A DNA stretch of 64,000 nucleotides from Caballeronia sp031450805 (lineage in GTDB: Bacteria > Pseudomonadota > Gammaproteobacteria > Burkholderiales > Burkholderiaceae), in the NCBI RefSeq assembly GCF_031450805.1, contig NZ_JARTVY010000001.1, forward strand, positions 2,783,286 through 2,847,285, in the 5' to 3' direction. Below, in pieces: positions 1 through 9,073 of the stretch. The notes beneath the pieces are model-generated. The model ran no database searches and was not told the origin of the DNA. It was given only the letters and a program-made list of their open reading frames with translations. How positions within the stretch are numbered: the stretch's first letter is position 1; every line of letters begins with the position of its first letter. The translations under genes and the position numbers were made by a program.

Positions 1-370
1 GAATCTCGCGGCGATCACGGCAGCCATCTGCACGGGCCGCGAAGCCCACGACGATCCCGGCAAGCGCTATACGGCCGCCGTCTGGTGCGGCGTCTTCTAT
101 CTGGTCGCGGGCACCTTCGGCGCGACCATCGCCGCGCTGTTCGCGGCCTTTCCGAAGGCGCTCGTCGTCGCCGTCGCCGCGCTCGCGCTGTTCGGCTCGA
201 TCATGAGCGGTCTCGCCAACGCGATGCACGACCCCCGCCAGCGCGAACCGGCGCTCGTCACTTTCATGGTGACGGCGTCCGGACTCACGCTGCTGTCCAT
301 CGGTTCGGCGTTCTGGGGGCTGGTCGCGGGCGTCGTCACCCATGTCGTGCTGAACGCCCGGCGACGCTGA
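1..370 (+). CDS. BenE-type benzoate/H+ symporter, 3' end
   Basis: This is the C-terminal part (about 122 residues) of a polytopic inner-membrane transporter; the start lies left of the window. It opens with NLAAITAAICTGREAH and continues through hydrophobic segments ending in GSAFWGLVAGVVTHVVL. Both blocks are characteristic of the BenE benzoate transporter family, which couples uptake of benzoate or related aromatic acids to protons. The reading frame is uninterrupted to a TGA stop. Substrate is inferred from family only; no aromatic catabolic genes are visible beside it. Family assignment is fairly secure, substrate is not. Confidence 0.8.
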   Translation, partial: NLAAITAAICTGREAHDDPGKRYTAAVWCGVFYLVAGTFGATIAALFAAFPKALVVAVAALALFGSIMSGLANAMHDPRQREPALVTFMVTASGLTLLSIGSAFWGLVAGVVTHVVLNARRR

Positions 371-441
371 CGCAGCCTACAATGCGAAAGCCGGCCCGGC
401 TCCCGTCGGCCGGTTCACGCAACCGCTTCTGGCATTTCATC

Positions 442-687
442 ATGGCTTTGATCGACAAACTGCTGGCGCGCACCGCGCCGTCCGGCGCCCCGAAACGCAA
501 GACGATCGTGCGCGTTCTTCTCGACGACGCCGGGCACGTTCAGGACGTCGTCCTGAAACTGAGCTGCGGCGATGCCGCGAAGGACGAGCACGCGCTCGAA
601 GAAGTCCGCAAGATGCGTTTTGCGCGCGGGACGCTGGGCTCGGGCACGGTGCGCCGCTGGCATGAGCTCGCGTACGCGGTCGATTGA
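442..687 (+). CDS. Small hypothetical protein, TonB C-terminus-like
   Basis: An 81-residue basic protein whose central segment (VRVLLDDAGHVQDVVLKLSCG, then a helix ending in RKMRFARG) resembles the beta-alpha-beta arrangement of TonB/TolA C-terminal domains. There is no transmembrane anchor or proline-rich linker, so it is not a complete TonB. The ATG at 442 is chosen because the homologous-looking region begins just after it and upstream sequence looks non-coding. Function is unknown; the fold resemblance is an inference. Confidence 0.55.
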   Translation: MALIDKLLARTAPSGAPKRKTIVRVLLDDAGHVQDVVLKLSCGDAAKDEHALEEVRKMRFARGTLGSGTVRRWHELAYAVD

Positions 688-901
688 CCGAGTGGCCGAC
701 CGGCGCGGCGCGCAACCGGGAACGCGCAGCCGCGCGCCCGGTCGAATCAGCGCACCGAGCGCAGTTCCCCTGCCCGGGACTAGAATAATGGAATCGCATC
801 AAGGGCGAGCCGCGCGTTGCAGCACCCCGCGCGGCATCGCGATCCAGGACCAACCGCGGGCTACCGCACTCTGACAAGGCGCACTGCGCCGACGAATCGA
901 C

Positions 902-1855
902 ATGACATCCGCTCTCGAGCAGCTCAAGCAATACACGACGGTCGTCGCCGATACGGGCGACTTCCAGCAATTCATCCAGTTCAAGCCGCAGGACGCGACG
1001 ACCAATCCGTCGCTGATCCTGAAGGCCGTTCAGAAGGACGACTACAAGCCGCTGCTCGAGAAGACCGTGAAAGAGCACGCGGGCAAGCCGATGGGGCAGA
1101 TCATCGATCACCTGCTCGTCGCGTTCGGCACCGAAATTCTGAAGATCGTGCCGGGGCGCGTATCCACGGAAGTGGACGCACGTCTTTCGTTCGACACGAA
1201 GGGTTCGATCGACAAGGGCCGCGAAATCATCAAGCTGTACGAGAACGCGGGCATCAGCCGCGAGCGCGTGCTCATCAAGCTGGCGTCGACGTGGGAAGGC
1301 ATCCGCGCGGCTGAAGTGCTGCAGAAGGAAGGCATCCGCTGCAACATGACGCTGCTGTTCTCGCTCGCTCAGGCCGCCGCCTGCGCGGAAGCGGGCGCGC
1401 AACTCATTTCGCCGTTCGTCGGCCGCATCTACGACTGGTACAAGAAATCCGCGGGCGCGGAATGGGACGAAGTGAAGAACGGCGGCGCCAACGACCCGGG
1501 CGTGCAGTCGGTGCGCCGCATCTACACGTACTACAAGAAGTTCGGCTACAAGACAGAAGTGATGGGCGCGAGCTTCCGCACCGTCAGCCAGATCACCGAA
1601 CTGGCCGGCTGCGACCTGCTGACCATCAGCCCCGACCTGTTGAAGAAGCTCGCCGACAGCGACGAGAAGGTCGAGCGCAAGCTCTCGGCGGATGCAGTCG
1701 CGGGCGAGAACATCGAGAAGGTCGGCGTCGACGAGCCGACTTTCCGCTTCCTCGTCAACGAAGATGCGATGGCAACCGAGAAGCTCGCGGAAGGCATCCG
1801 CGCCTTTGCCGCCGATGCGATCAAGCTCGAGAAGCTGATCACGGCGCTGCAGTGA
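902..1855 (+). CDS. tal: Transaldolase (class I, TalB type)
   Basis: 317 residues, the usual length of the TalB subfamily. It transfers a dihydroxyacetone unit between sedoheptulose-7-phosphate and glyceraldehyde-3-phosphate in the non-oxidative pentose phosphate pathway in the cytosol. The Schiff-base lysine lies in RVLIKLASTWEG (Lys126), and the supporting Asp17 (in VADTGD) and Glu90 (in VSTEVDARLSFD) match the catalytic residues of E. coli TalB. The TTNPSLI signature is at 33-39. It stands alone, with a roughly 200-bp upstream region for its promoter and a GC hairpin after the stop. No odd features. Confidence 0.97.
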   Translation: MTSALEQLKQYTTVVADTGDFQQFIQFKPQDATTNPSLILKAVQKDDYKPLLEKTVKEHAGKPMGQIIDHLLVAFGTEILKIVPGRVSTEVDARLSFDTKGSIDKGREIIKLYENAGISRERVLIKLASTWEGIRAAEVLQKEGIRCNMTLLFSLAQAAACAEAGAQLISPFVGRIYDWYKKSAGAEWDEVKNGGANDPGVQSVRRIYTYYKKFGYKTEVMGASFRTVSQITELAGCDLLTISPDLLKKLADSDEKVERKLSADAVAGENIEKVGVDEPTFRFLVNEDAMATEKLAEGIRAFAADAIKLEKLITALQ

Positions 1856-1864
1856 TGACCGAGG

Positions 1865-1890
1865 GCGGGCGCGCCCCGCGCCCGCTCTTT
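1865..1890 (+). terminator. Possible terminator after tal
   Basis: GCGGGCGC / GCGCCCGC stem with a 5-base loop followed by TCTTT, starting about 10 bases after the tal stop codon. The T tract is short, so this is a weak intrinsic terminator. Confidence 0.45.
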
Positions 1891-2021
1891 CCTCACAGCG
1901 CGAAAACGGTGTCTTTCGGTGGCTTATGACCTAAATTGACGTTTCCGGGGTTTTTGCGGCAGGCGCTTGCAATAGACTTTCGGGTTTGGCGGGACTTCCG
2001 CCAGCTTCCGAAAAGTCAGTC

Positions 2022-2483
2022 ATGCAACTGGATACCTATGTTTTCTTCAGCGGTGATTGCGCGGACGCACTCGCCCTCTATCAAGCTGCGTTCGGCGCTC
2101 AGATCGATACGCTGATCCGCTTCCGCGACACCCCGGACGCCGCGAACGTGCCGGCTGAATGGCATGACAAGGTAATGCACGCGGTGTTTAGCGTTGGCTC
2201 CAGCCAGGTGATGGTCTCGGACGGGCAGTTCGGACAGCCGCCGAAGGAGTATCACGGCTTCACGTTCTCCATCGCCGCCAATGATGTCGAATCGGGCGAG
2301 CGCTCGTTCAACATGCTGAGCGAAGGCGGCACGATCATCACGCCGTGGCAGTCCACGTTTTTCACGGCCGGCTTCGGCATGCTGAAGGACCGTTTCGGCG
2401 TGCCTTGGCTCATCAACGTGGTGAGCGCTGTGGAAATTCCCAAAACCACTGAAGAAGCGCCGGCCGCGGGCGAGCAGCCGTAA
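2022..2483 (+). CDS. VOC family protein (PhnB-like)
   Basis: A 153-residue protein of the vicinal-oxygen-chelate fold, PhnB/DUF1338-like branch: N-terminal MQLDTYVFFSGDCADALALY, the YHGFTFSI strand and the C-terminal GMLKDRFGVPWLINV are typical. Family members include glyoxalases, resistance proteins and uncharacterised enzymes; this branch has no fixed reaction. The ATG at 2022 is preferred over an in-frame upstream start because the conserved domain begins immediately. It is monocistronic and convergent with the FUSC gene. Confidence 0.85.
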   Translation: MQLDTYVFFSGDCADALALYQAAFGAQIDTLIRFRDTPDAANVPAEWHDKVMHAVFSVGSSQVMVSDGQFGQPPKEYHGFTFSIAANDVESGERSFNMLSEGGTIITPWQSTFFTAGFGMLKDRFGVPWLINVVSAVEIPKTTEEAPAAGEQP

Positions 2484-2508
2484 GCGTGAAAGTCGGCGGG
2501 AAGGCGCG

Positions 2509-3621
2509 TCAGCCGTTATACGGGCGCGCGCCTTCAATATTCCACTGACGCTCGATTTCACTTAACCGCAGCCGCAATCGATCCACCTGCTCGTCGAAAC
2601 GCATCGCGAGCCAATGCATGCCGTGCTGCGTCGATTCCCCTTCCCCACTCTCTTCTTTCGCGCTCTCATCGGCGCGCACGTAAAGCAGGCCGACGCGCCC
2701 GAAGCGAAGCGCCCGTGCCATCTGCAGCAGCTTGTGCCGCGTTCGCTGCTCACGCGGCGAGCCACCGAGCGCCAGCCCGGTCGTGTCGTTTCCATCGTTC
2801 GCAGTGCGCGACGTTTCCGGCATCGACGTTGCGAGCATTTCGAGCGCCGCGAGTATCGAACGATGCAGCCGCTGTATTTCCTCCAGCCGCGCGAGCGGCA
2901 CGCGGGTTTCCTTCGCGACGGAATCCATCAATGCCCGCGCCTGCACGAGCCGCTGGCTCATCACGAGAAACCGGCGCGTGGTTTCCTCCGCGATCAGCGG
3001 CTTGCCATCCAGTAGCGCGCCGTAGAGACGCGCGCATTCACGCAGATTGTCGGCCAGTCGATAGCGCCACGAGTACGTCGCGTATTGCGGCAGGACGAAG
3101 GAAAACGCGAGCGCAATCGCAATGCCGATCAGCACGTTCGCCGTGCGCCACAGGCCGACATCGAACGGGGAATCGCCGTGGCCGGCGACGATGACCATCG
3201 TGATGGCGGTGAGCAGCGCCACATAGCCCGCCTTGCCGATCGCGTAATAGGCGCAAGCGCCCGCAATCGCCGACATCAGCAGGAAGAACAGCGTGAGCGA
3301 GCCGAACAGAATATGCACGAGGATCAGCGCGAGTCCGATCGCCGCCCCGAGCGCGGTGCCGATTGCCCGTTCGGCCGCCTTCTTGCGGATATTGCCGTAA
3401 TGCTGCAGTCCGCCGATCACGACGATCAGCGATACGGACGCCCACACGCCGTGCGGCACGTCGATGCCGGTCGTGACGAGAAACGACGTCGCCATGCCGA
3501 GCGCGACGCGCACCGCATGAATCGTCTTTGCGTGCCGGTAACGGAAGAATGGCGACGTGAGTCCGTGCCAGAGCCGCTTCGCGCGGCCTTTGCGCAATGA
3601 CGCCGATGTCGATGAAGCCAT
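2509..3621 (-). CDS. FUSC family inner-membrane protein
   Basis: A 370-residue membrane protein of the fusaric-acid-resistance/aromatic-acid-efflux superfamily. Several hydrophobic helices fill residues ~35-180 (including GVWASVSLIVVIGG and LFFLLMSAIAGACAYYAIG), followed by a soluble, helical C-terminal half with coiled-coil character. Family members export aromatic acids or act in envelope stress, but full-length FUSC proteins usually have two membrane halves; this is a one-half (YccS/YhfK-like or DUF2955-like) version. The start at 3621 (MASSTSASL) is chosen because upstream codons look non-coding. Substrate unknown. Confidence 0.8.
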   Translation of the reverse strand: MASSTSASLRKGRAKRLWHGLTSPFFRYRHAKTIHAVRVALGMATSFLVTTGIDVPHGVWASVSLIVVIGGLQHYGNIRKKAAERAIGTALGAAIGLALILVHILFGSLTLFFLLMSAIAGACAYYAIGKAGYVALLTAITMVIVAGHGDSPFDVGLWRTANVLIGIAIALAFSFVLPQYATYSWRYRLADNLRECARLYGALLDGKPLIAEETTRRFLVMSQRLVQARALMDSVAKETRVPLARLEEIQRLHRSILAALEMLATSMPETSRTANDGNDTTGLALGGSPREQRTRHKLLQMARALRFGRVGLLYVRADESAKEESGEGESTQHGMHWLAMRFDEQVDRLRLRLSEIERQWNIEGARPYNG

Positions 3622-4030
3622 GATTCGCCCGCGTCGATGAGTGCGTGTCCGATGGATCGCGTGAAGCAAAACGCCCGCAACGGCCGATGACCATTACGGG
3701 CGCAGGGTCCGCTCGTCTAAGAAACGTGCATGCGCTGCCCCGCGAAGGGCTGCTCGCAAGGAACGCGACGAAGCGAATACTCGACGTATCGCAAGGGCAT
3801 GACGCGGCGAGCGGCCCTTTACGGCGCAACCCCTGGTTTGACGATACGTTCAAGGGAACGCGCGAAATCGGCTGGATTGCGGCGTCGCGCGCCGCTCGTT
3901 CGGGGCGGTCGAACGACGCGCCGCACTCCTCGCACCCTCAGCCGGTTTCGCGCGTTTTCATGCGCGTTTCATGGGTGAGCAGACCCTAGCGTAGCAGACG
4001 CAATGCCGCGCCATGCTTCAGTGCACCCGA
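3622..4030. other. Gene-free spacer
   Basis: About 410 bases between the FUSC start and the stop of the symporter gene. It must contain the FUSC promoter and any terminator of the symporter operon. I see no convincing coding sequence, RNA gene or repeat here. Confidence 0.5.
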
Positions 4031-5584
4031 TCAGTTCTCCACGACGTCCAGATAATCCTCCGGCCGCGTGCGGTCTTCGGACCGCTTGAGACCGAGCGCC
4101 CGCACGAGCAGGCTGACCGCGACCGACACGATGAGGTTGATGATGAGCGCCCACACGGCCGCGTAGCCCGGCACCGCGTAGCCGAACAGATGCACCGTGA
4201 AGATCGAGCCCTTGAGCTGCAGCGACACCGCCATCCAAGTGCCGGCGCCGATGCCCACTGCCCAGCCGATCAGCAGCCCGCGATGGTCCAGCACGCGCGT
4301 GTAGAGGCCGAGCACGAGCGCGGGCAGCGTCTGGATGATCCAGATGCCGCCGAGCAGTTGCAGCTGGATTGCGTAGGTGAGCGGCAGCGCGAGAATGAAC
4401 ACGACCGCGCCGACCTTCACGATCAACGACACTAGCTTGGCGACGTTGGTTTCCTGCTCGGGCGTCATCGAACGATTGACGAACTCGCGATGCACGTTGC
4501 GCGTGTAGAGATTCGCCGCCGCGATCGACATGATCGCCGCCGGCACCAGCGCGCCGATGCCGATAGCCGCGAACGCCACGCCCACGAACCACGACGGAAA
4601 GTAGTGGAGGAAGAGCGCCGGCACCGCGAAGTTCGCACCATACGCCTTGAAGTACGACGCGTATTCCGGCATGTCCTTCACGCCCGAAGCGAGCGCCATG
4701 TACCCGAGCAGCGCGAGCAGGCCGAGCACCAGCGAATACGCGGGCAACAGCGACATGTTGCGGCGGATCGTGTTGCCCGAATTCGACGAAAGGATCGCCG
4801 TCACCGAATGCGGATACAGGAACAGCGCGAGCGCCGACCCGACCGCGAGCGTCGCGTAGGCGCTGTAGCCGTTAAGGCTCGCCGCGTCCGGCGCTTTGAG
4901 CAGCAGCTTCGCGGGCGGAACGGCAGCGAAGATGTGACCGAAGCCGCCGAGCTGCGCCGGAATCACGATCATCGCGCCGATGATGGTGATGTAGATCAGC
5001 ACGTCCTTGACCACGGCGATCATCGCGGGCGCGCGCAGCCCCGACGTGTACGTGTACGCGGCGAGAATCGCAAACGCGATGATGAGCGGCAGATCGCCGA
5101 CGAAGCCCTGGGTGCTGAAGCCGAGCGCCCCGATCACGACTTCGATGCCGACGAGCTGCAGCGCGATGTAAGGCATCGTCGCGACGATGCCCGTCAGCGC
5201 GACGGCCAGCGCCAGCATGCGGCTGTTGTATCGCGCGTGCACGAAGTCGGCGGCGGTCACATAGCCATGACGCTTCGCGATGCTCCACAGCTTCGGAAAC
5301 ACGACGAACGCGAACGGATAGATGAGGATGGTGTACGGCAGCGCGAAGAAACCGGTCGCGCCCGCGCCGAACACGAGCGCCGGCACCGCGACGAACGTAT
5401 AGGCCGTGTACAGATCGCCGCCGAGCAGGAACCACGTGACAATCGTGCCGAAGCGCCGGCCGCCGAGGCCCCATTCGTCGAGCTGGGCGAGGTCGCCCTT
5501 GCGCCAGTGAGCGGCGATGAAGCCGAGTATCGTCACGCCGACGAAGAACAGAACGAAGACGAAGGTAGCAGTGGCGTTCATCAT
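4031..5584 (-). CDS. Sodium:solute symporter (SSS family, MctP-like)
   Basis: A 517-residue polytopic protein of the solute/sodium symporter family with about 13 hydrophobic segments. The GLGGRRFGTIVTWFLLGGDLYTAYTF block near residue 35 and the GIGALVPAAIMSIAAANL block match the family; the latter is the conserved helix near the sodium site. Pairing with a small DUF3311 protein is typical of MctP-type carriers for lactate, pyruvate and other monocarboxylates, so such a substrate is inferred. The ATG at 5584 overlaps the upstream DUF3311 stop (ATGA), indicating translational coupling; a second ATG follows directly. Confidence 0.88.
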   Translation of the reverse strand: MMNATATFVFVLFFVGVTILGFIAAHWRKGDLAQLDEWGLGGRRFGTIVTWFLLGGDLYTAYTFVAVPALVFGAGATGFFALPYTILIYPFAFVVFPKLWSIAKRHGYVTAADFVHARYNSRMLALAVALTGIVATMPYIALQLVGIEVVIGALGFSTQGFVGDLPLIIAFAILAAYTYTSGLRAPAMIAVVKDVLIYITIIGAMIVIPAQLGGFGHIFAAVPPAKLLLKAPDAASLNGYSAYATLAVGSALALFLYPHSVTAILSSNSGNTIRRNMSLLPAYSLVLGLLALLGYMALASGVKDMPEYASYFKAYGANFAVPALFLHYFPSWFVGVAFAAIGIGALVPAAIMSIAAANLYTRNVHREFVNRSMTPEQETNVAKLVSLIVKVGAVVFILALPLTYAIQLQLLGGIWIIQTLPALVLGLYTRVLDHRGLLIGWAVGIGAGTWMAVSLQLKGSIFTVHLFGYAVPGYAAVWALIINLIVSVAVSLLVRALGLKRSEDRTRPEDYLDVVEN

Positions 5585-5829
5585 CGCGCACCTCCCTGGG
5601 GCGCACGGCCCGAAGGCAGCGCCTTGGTCTTCTTGTACACGACGGCCGTGATGACCGCGCTGATCAGCACCCACAGGAGCTGATACCAGTAGAAGAACGG
5701 GAAGCCCCAGAGCACGGGCTCGATCTTGTTGTAGAACGGCACCCAGACGACGCCGATCCACGGAAGGATCAGCAGCCAGAGCCAGTGCTTGTTACGCGGT
5801 TGTCCTGTGCGGCTTGGATCGGAAGCCAT
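5581..5829 (-). CDS. DUF3311 membrane protein, symporter partner
   Basis: An 82-residue protein with two hydrophobic helices (WLWLLILPWIGVVWVPFYN and a second around LLWVLISAVITAVVY) and the WGFPFFYWYQ motif of DUF3311. Genes of this family regularly precede SSS permeases, and the stop here overlaps the symporter start by four bases. It probably acts as an accessory subunit of the transporter in the inner membrane; its precise role is not established. Confidence 0.88.
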   Translation of the reverse strand: MASDPSRTGQPRNKHWLWLLILPWIGVVWVPFYNKIEPVLWGFPFFYWYQLLWVLISAVITAVVYKKTKALPSGRAPQGGAR

Positions 5830-6106
5830 GACCGTTCTCCCCTGGCGGGCCAGAGCGGGCGTGACCCGTTACTCCGGTCCCATGCAAGTTGTTTGATTCG
5901 TTTTGAGCATGCGCTTGTCGAGCCGTGGCCGGCGAGACCAGCGGCGAGCGGGCAGTCACGCCGCAGAAAGCGCTCCGAAATAACAGGAGGAGTATAGGGA
6001 CCGCCAAAACACGGTCAAGCAGGGGGAATCCCGACCATTCTCCCGACGTGAAAGGCCTTTGTAACGGGATGCGCGCCCTGCCCGTCCGCGATGGACGCAG
6101 CCGCGT

Positions 6107-7006
6107 TCAGATGGAGAACGAGCCCTTCGCCGGAACGCCGGCGCTTTCAATGAGGCCTTTGACCCACTTGCGCGCGGGCAGGCCGAGTTGCGCTTCGAGC
6201 AGCTTCGCGCGTTCCTGCAACGCGGAGAACGGCACATCGAGCGCGGGACCGGCGAACGCGAGCGCGACGCGATTGCCGTCGTGCACTTCCGGCAATGCGA
6301 TCACGCGATGATCGAACGCCTCGTTCAGATGACGCATGTTGCGCACGAAGCTCGGATGATCGCCGAACAGGTTGATGGTCACCACGCCCGCTTCCGGCGT
6401 GAGACACGCCCGGCATGCGCGATAGAACGAGACGCTGTCGAGCACCGGACCGCGCGCGGTGGCATCGTAGATGTCGATCTGCAATGCGCCGATGGTGCCG
6501 TGATTCGCGCGGTCGTTGACGAACTCCCAGGCATCGCGTTCGGTGACGGTGAGGCGTGCGTCGTCGTAAGGCAGTTCGAACATCGCGCGCGCCGCGATGA
6601 CGACGGCCGGGTTCAGTTCGACCGCTTCCACTTTCGCGCGCTTCAGGAACCGATAGCAGAACTTCGTGAGCGCCGCCGCGCCGAGCCCCAGTTGCACGAT
6701 GCGTTCGGGTGTCTCGATGAAGAGCAGCCACGCCATCATCTGCTGCGCGTATTCGAGTTCGATGTGATCGGGCTTTCTGAGGCGCATCGCGCCCTGGACC
6801 CATTCGGTGCCGAAGTGCAGGAAGCGCACGCCGCCTTCTTCGGAGAACGTCACGGGCGCGAAGCGCGGCTTGCGCGGCGCGTCGATGCGCGGTGCGTTGG
6901 CGAGGTCGTCGTCATCTTGCTTGTTACGGCGGGCTTGCTTGCCGCTTTCTTTCTTGCGGCCGAACGCGCGGGCTTCAGCCGACGCGCGCTTGATCAGATT
7001 CGTCAT
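6107..7006 (-). CDS. Spermidine-synthase-like methyltransferase-fold protein
   Basis: A 299-residue protein with the Rossmann fold of polyamine aminopropyltransferases: IVQLGLGAAALTKFCYRFL is the nucleotide-binding glycine loop, VEAVELNP the acidic strand, and QIDIYDATARGP the region of the catalytic aspartate. It lacks the N-terminal beta domain of classical SpeE and has a basic, low-complexity N-terminus, so spermidine synthesis is not assured. It is the last gene of an operon with ubiC and a DNA glycosylase, and its start overlaps the glycosylase reading frame by 32 bases. The true substrate is unknown. Confidence 0.75.
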   Translation of the reverse strand: MTNLIKRASAEARAFGRKKESGKQARRNKQDDDDLANAPRIDAPRKPRFAPVTFSEEGGVRFLHFGTEWVQGAMRLRKPDHIELEYAQQMMAWLLFIETPERIVQLGLGAAALTKFCYRFLKRAKVEAVELNPAVVIAARAMFELPYDDARLTVTERDAWEFVNDRANHGTIGALQIDIYDATARGPVLDSVSFYRACRACLTPEAGVVTINLFGDHPSFVRNMRHLNEAFDHRVIALPEVHDGNRVALAFAGPALDVPFSALQERAKLLEAQLGLPARKWVKGLIESAGVPAKGSFSI

Positions 7007-7481
7007 GGGTGAGGATGTCGCGCCAGATGCGCAATTTTTGGTCGAACGAGAGGATAGCATTGGCCGGACTCGACGACGGCAGGACGAGCGTCGCGTACCC
7101 GGCTGCGGCGATCACGGGCGCGAACTTACCCGATGTCTTGCCGTTGAAGCACACCTTGCGCAGCATCGGAAAGCGCTCGCGGAACGCGGCGAAGTCGTTC
7201 GGCGATGCGTTGCGGATCGCGCTGTCGAGGCTGCCCTCGCGGTCGCAAGCGGCGAGCACGTCCCACAGGCCGATTCCATGTTTCATCAGGCGTACTAGTC
7301 TTTCTTCGTACGCGAGTTCATGCAGCGGTTCGTCGATGACCGCGCCGACGAGCCGCCAGAACTGGTTGCGCGGATGCGCGTAATACTGCGTCGCCGCGAG
7401 CGATGCGACGCCGGGAAAGCTGCCGAGAATGAGTGTGTGCGTCGCGTGGCCGCCGATCGGCGGAAAGCCGGTGAGTCTCAT
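6975..7481 (-). CDS. DNA-deoxyinosine glycosylase (UDG superfamily, HDG type)
   Basis: A 168-residue uracil-DNA-glycosylase-fold protein. The first active-site motif is LILGSFPG near residue 18 and the second is LPSSSPANAIL near the C-terminus, the pattern of hypoxanthine-DNA glycosylases (UDG family 6), which remove hypoxanthine arising from adenine deamination. ATG at 7481 overlaps the ubiC stop (ATGA), so translation is coupled, and its own 3' end overlaps the next gene. Length fits the family. Excision of other bases cannot be excluded. Confidence 0.87.
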   Translation of the reverse strand: MRLTGFPPIGGHATHTLILGSFPGVASLAATQYYAHPRNQFWRLVGAVIDEPLHELAYEERLVRLMKHGIGLWDVLAACDREGSLDSAIRNASPNDFAAFRERFPMLRKVCFNGKTSGKFAPVIAAAGYATLVLPSSSPANAILSFDQKLRIWRDILTHDESDQARVG

Positions 7482-8119
7482 GTGGCCTCGCCGCGCACGG
7501 CGTGCTTCGCATGCGAAGCGAGATGGTCATAAGCGCGCGCATGTTCGCGATAATGCCGCTCGCCATGCGATGCGGCGAGCTTGCGCCAAAGCGCATCGAG
7601 CATGCATTCGGTGACCATCAGCGGTGCGCCGTAACGCACGAAGACGGATCGGCGCGCGACGAGCGCGTGACCTGCCTGCGCTTGCCGGACCGCCAGCCGA
7701 TAGAGCGGATGCCGCGCCGTCAGCACGCGGCTCGCGAGCATCGAGCGGGACACGCTGGTGTCGCTATAGAGCAGTTCGGCGAGCGGGCGCGTGCGCAGCC
7801 GCCGCATCGATTGCCAGATGCCATTGCCATGCGACAACGCGACGATGCTGTGCGCGGCGACGAACGGCACGCCATCGACTTTGAGCACGACTTCGCGGGT
7901 CCAGACCGGCGTGCGCGGCGTGACGCCGAGTGCGCGCCATTCGTCCTGCCAGGGGATATCCACTGCTTCCCGCGTTACTTCCACGGTGACTTGGCCGAGG
8001 GTGCGCAAGTGGGCGGTGAGCGAGCCGGGGCGGGTGAGCCAGTCTTTTTGGTGCGCGCTCAGCGACGCGTGGGGCGTGACGCGCCAGTGGATGTCGACAA
8101 GCGAAAAAGGAATGGGCAT
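7478..8119 (-). CDS. ubiC: Chorismate--pyruvate lyase
   Basis: A 213-residue cytosolic enzyme that cleaves chorismate to 4-hydroxybenzoate and pyruvate, the first committed step of ubiquinone synthesis. The WTREVVLKVDGVPFVAAHSI segment, the RPLAELLY block and the C-terminal RRSVFVRYGAPLMVTECML (bearing the conserved Arg and Glu of the active site) match UbiC. It is longer at the C-terminus than E. coli UbiC (165 residues), as is common in Burkholderiaceae. The start at 8119 (MPIPFSLVD) begins the conserved domain. First gene of the three-gene overlapping operon. Confidence 0.9.
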   Translation of the reverse strand: MPIPFSLVDIHWRVTPHASLSAHQKDWLTRPGSLTAHLRTLGQVTVEVTREAVDIPWQDEWRALGVTPRTPVWTREVVLKVDGVPFVAAHSIVALSHGNGIWQSMRRLRTRPLAELLYSDTSVSRSMLASRVLTARHPLYRLAVRQAQAGHALVARRSVFVRYGAPLMVTECMLDALWRKLAASHGERHYREHARAYDHLASHAKHAVRGEAT

Positions 8120-8267
8120 GGCGATGATTATAAAAGTCCACGCGCTTCGGACGATTCGTATGGAATCGACAGCTACCTCGCCTGACACTCGCTGATGCAT
8201 CACGGCGAATGCGCGTGGTTCATGGATGGCCTTCGCGGCTTGGGAGCAACAAAGAAAGGGACCGGAC

Positions 8268-8750
8268 ATGCCTGTCAATTGCACTTTCCTGCTCAACCGG
8301 AGACCCACTTCCACGCTTTCCTGTCCGGGATTCGGGGACGTGGAAGCATACTCCGGAACTAACGGAGGCCGCGACAATCCTGACGCCGTCAAATTGGTGA
8401 ACATGGGACCAATACCGCCCGGCACTTACTATCTCGTCGATCGGCAGTCCGGAGGAACGATGGGCTGGGTACGCGACTGGTGGAGCCAGCACGGATATGG
8501 GGCAACGGACGAAACGGGGTGGTTCATGCTGTGGAACGTCCGCCCGGGCGACTACACCATGATCGACGGTGTGAGGCGCGGCGCATTTCGTCTACACCCG
8601 GAAGGACCGGCTCGCCTGAGCGAGGGTTGCATAACGGTGCCGGACCTGCCCGGCTTCGAACGATTGCAGCGCTACATCCGCAGTGGACCGCCGCGCATTC
8701 CCGTGCCGGGAACTACGCTCAAAGCTTACGGAACGGTGGAAGTCAAATGA
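8268..8750 (+). CDS. DUF2778 (Tlde1-like) T6SS peptidoglycan effector
   Basis: A 160-residue protein of the DUF2778 family, which includes the T6SS effector Tlde1, an L,D-carboxypeptidase / L,D-transpeptidase-exchange enzyme that attacks peptidoglycan tetrapeptides in the target periplasm. Diagnostic features are the N-terminal AYSGTNGG loop, GPIPPGTYYLVDR, and the catalytic pair in FRLHPEGPARLSEGCITV (His110, Cys121). There is no signal peptide, as expected for Hcp- or VgrG-delivered cargo. A good ribosome-binding site (AAAGAAAGGG) precedes ATG 8268. Its stop overlaps a membrane protein gene and an hcp follows, a typical effector arrangement. Confidence 0.82.
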   Translation: MPVNCTFLLNRRPTSTLSCPGFGDVEAYSGTNGGRDNPDAVKLVNMGPIPPGTYYLVDRQSGGTMGWVRDWWSQHGYGATDETGWFMLWNVRPGDYTMIDGVRRGAFRLHPEGPARLSEGCITVPDLPGFERLQRYIRSGPPRIPVPGTTLKAYGTVEVK

Positions 8751-9061
8751 CGAGAGTTCTCCAGTTCACGGCGCTCGTCGTCGCACTGCTCGTCGTGACG
8801 TACTTCGGTGGTTTCTTCCTGGCCCATTGGATCAACGACGTGCTGATTGCGCCTGGTGCGTTCGCATGGCTAGTAGACGCGGTTTATTGGCTCCGCGATC
8901 ACTTCATGCCTTCCCTTCGAGAAGCGGATGATATCGAGGCCCTGTATCTCCTTGGTTTGCTTCTGGTGTGCTGGCTCGGCGTCTTTGTTGTCGCGCTTGC
9001 GTTGTTGCTTTCTGCTCGTCGACGCTTCGCCCGCGCAAGGCGCTTTCCCGACGGCTCCTGA
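8747..9061 (+). CDS. Small membrane protein, candidate immunity to the DUF2778 effector
   Basis: A 104-residue protein with two long hydrophobic helices (residues ~7-27 and ~66-88) separated by a roughly 40-residue segment that would be periplasmic, and a basic C-terminal tail (SARRRFARARR). ATG overlaps the effector stop as ATGA, so the two are translationally coupled. I do not recognise the family. Position and periplasm-facing topology make it the natural candidate for the cognate immunity protein; this is inference from context, not from sequence similarity. Confidence 0.6.
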   Translation: MTRVLQFTALVVALLVVTYFGGFFLAHWINDVLIAPGAFAWLVDAVYWLRDHFMPSLREADDIEALYLLGLLLVCWLGVFVVALALLLSARRRFARARRFPDGS

Positions 9062-9073
9062 GGATATGCTGCA

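Noticed and set aside
4490..5683. 397-codon plus-strand frame opposite the sodium:solute symporter
   Set aside because: Composition of a shadow frame (Arg/Glu/His rich) and overlaps a clear gene.
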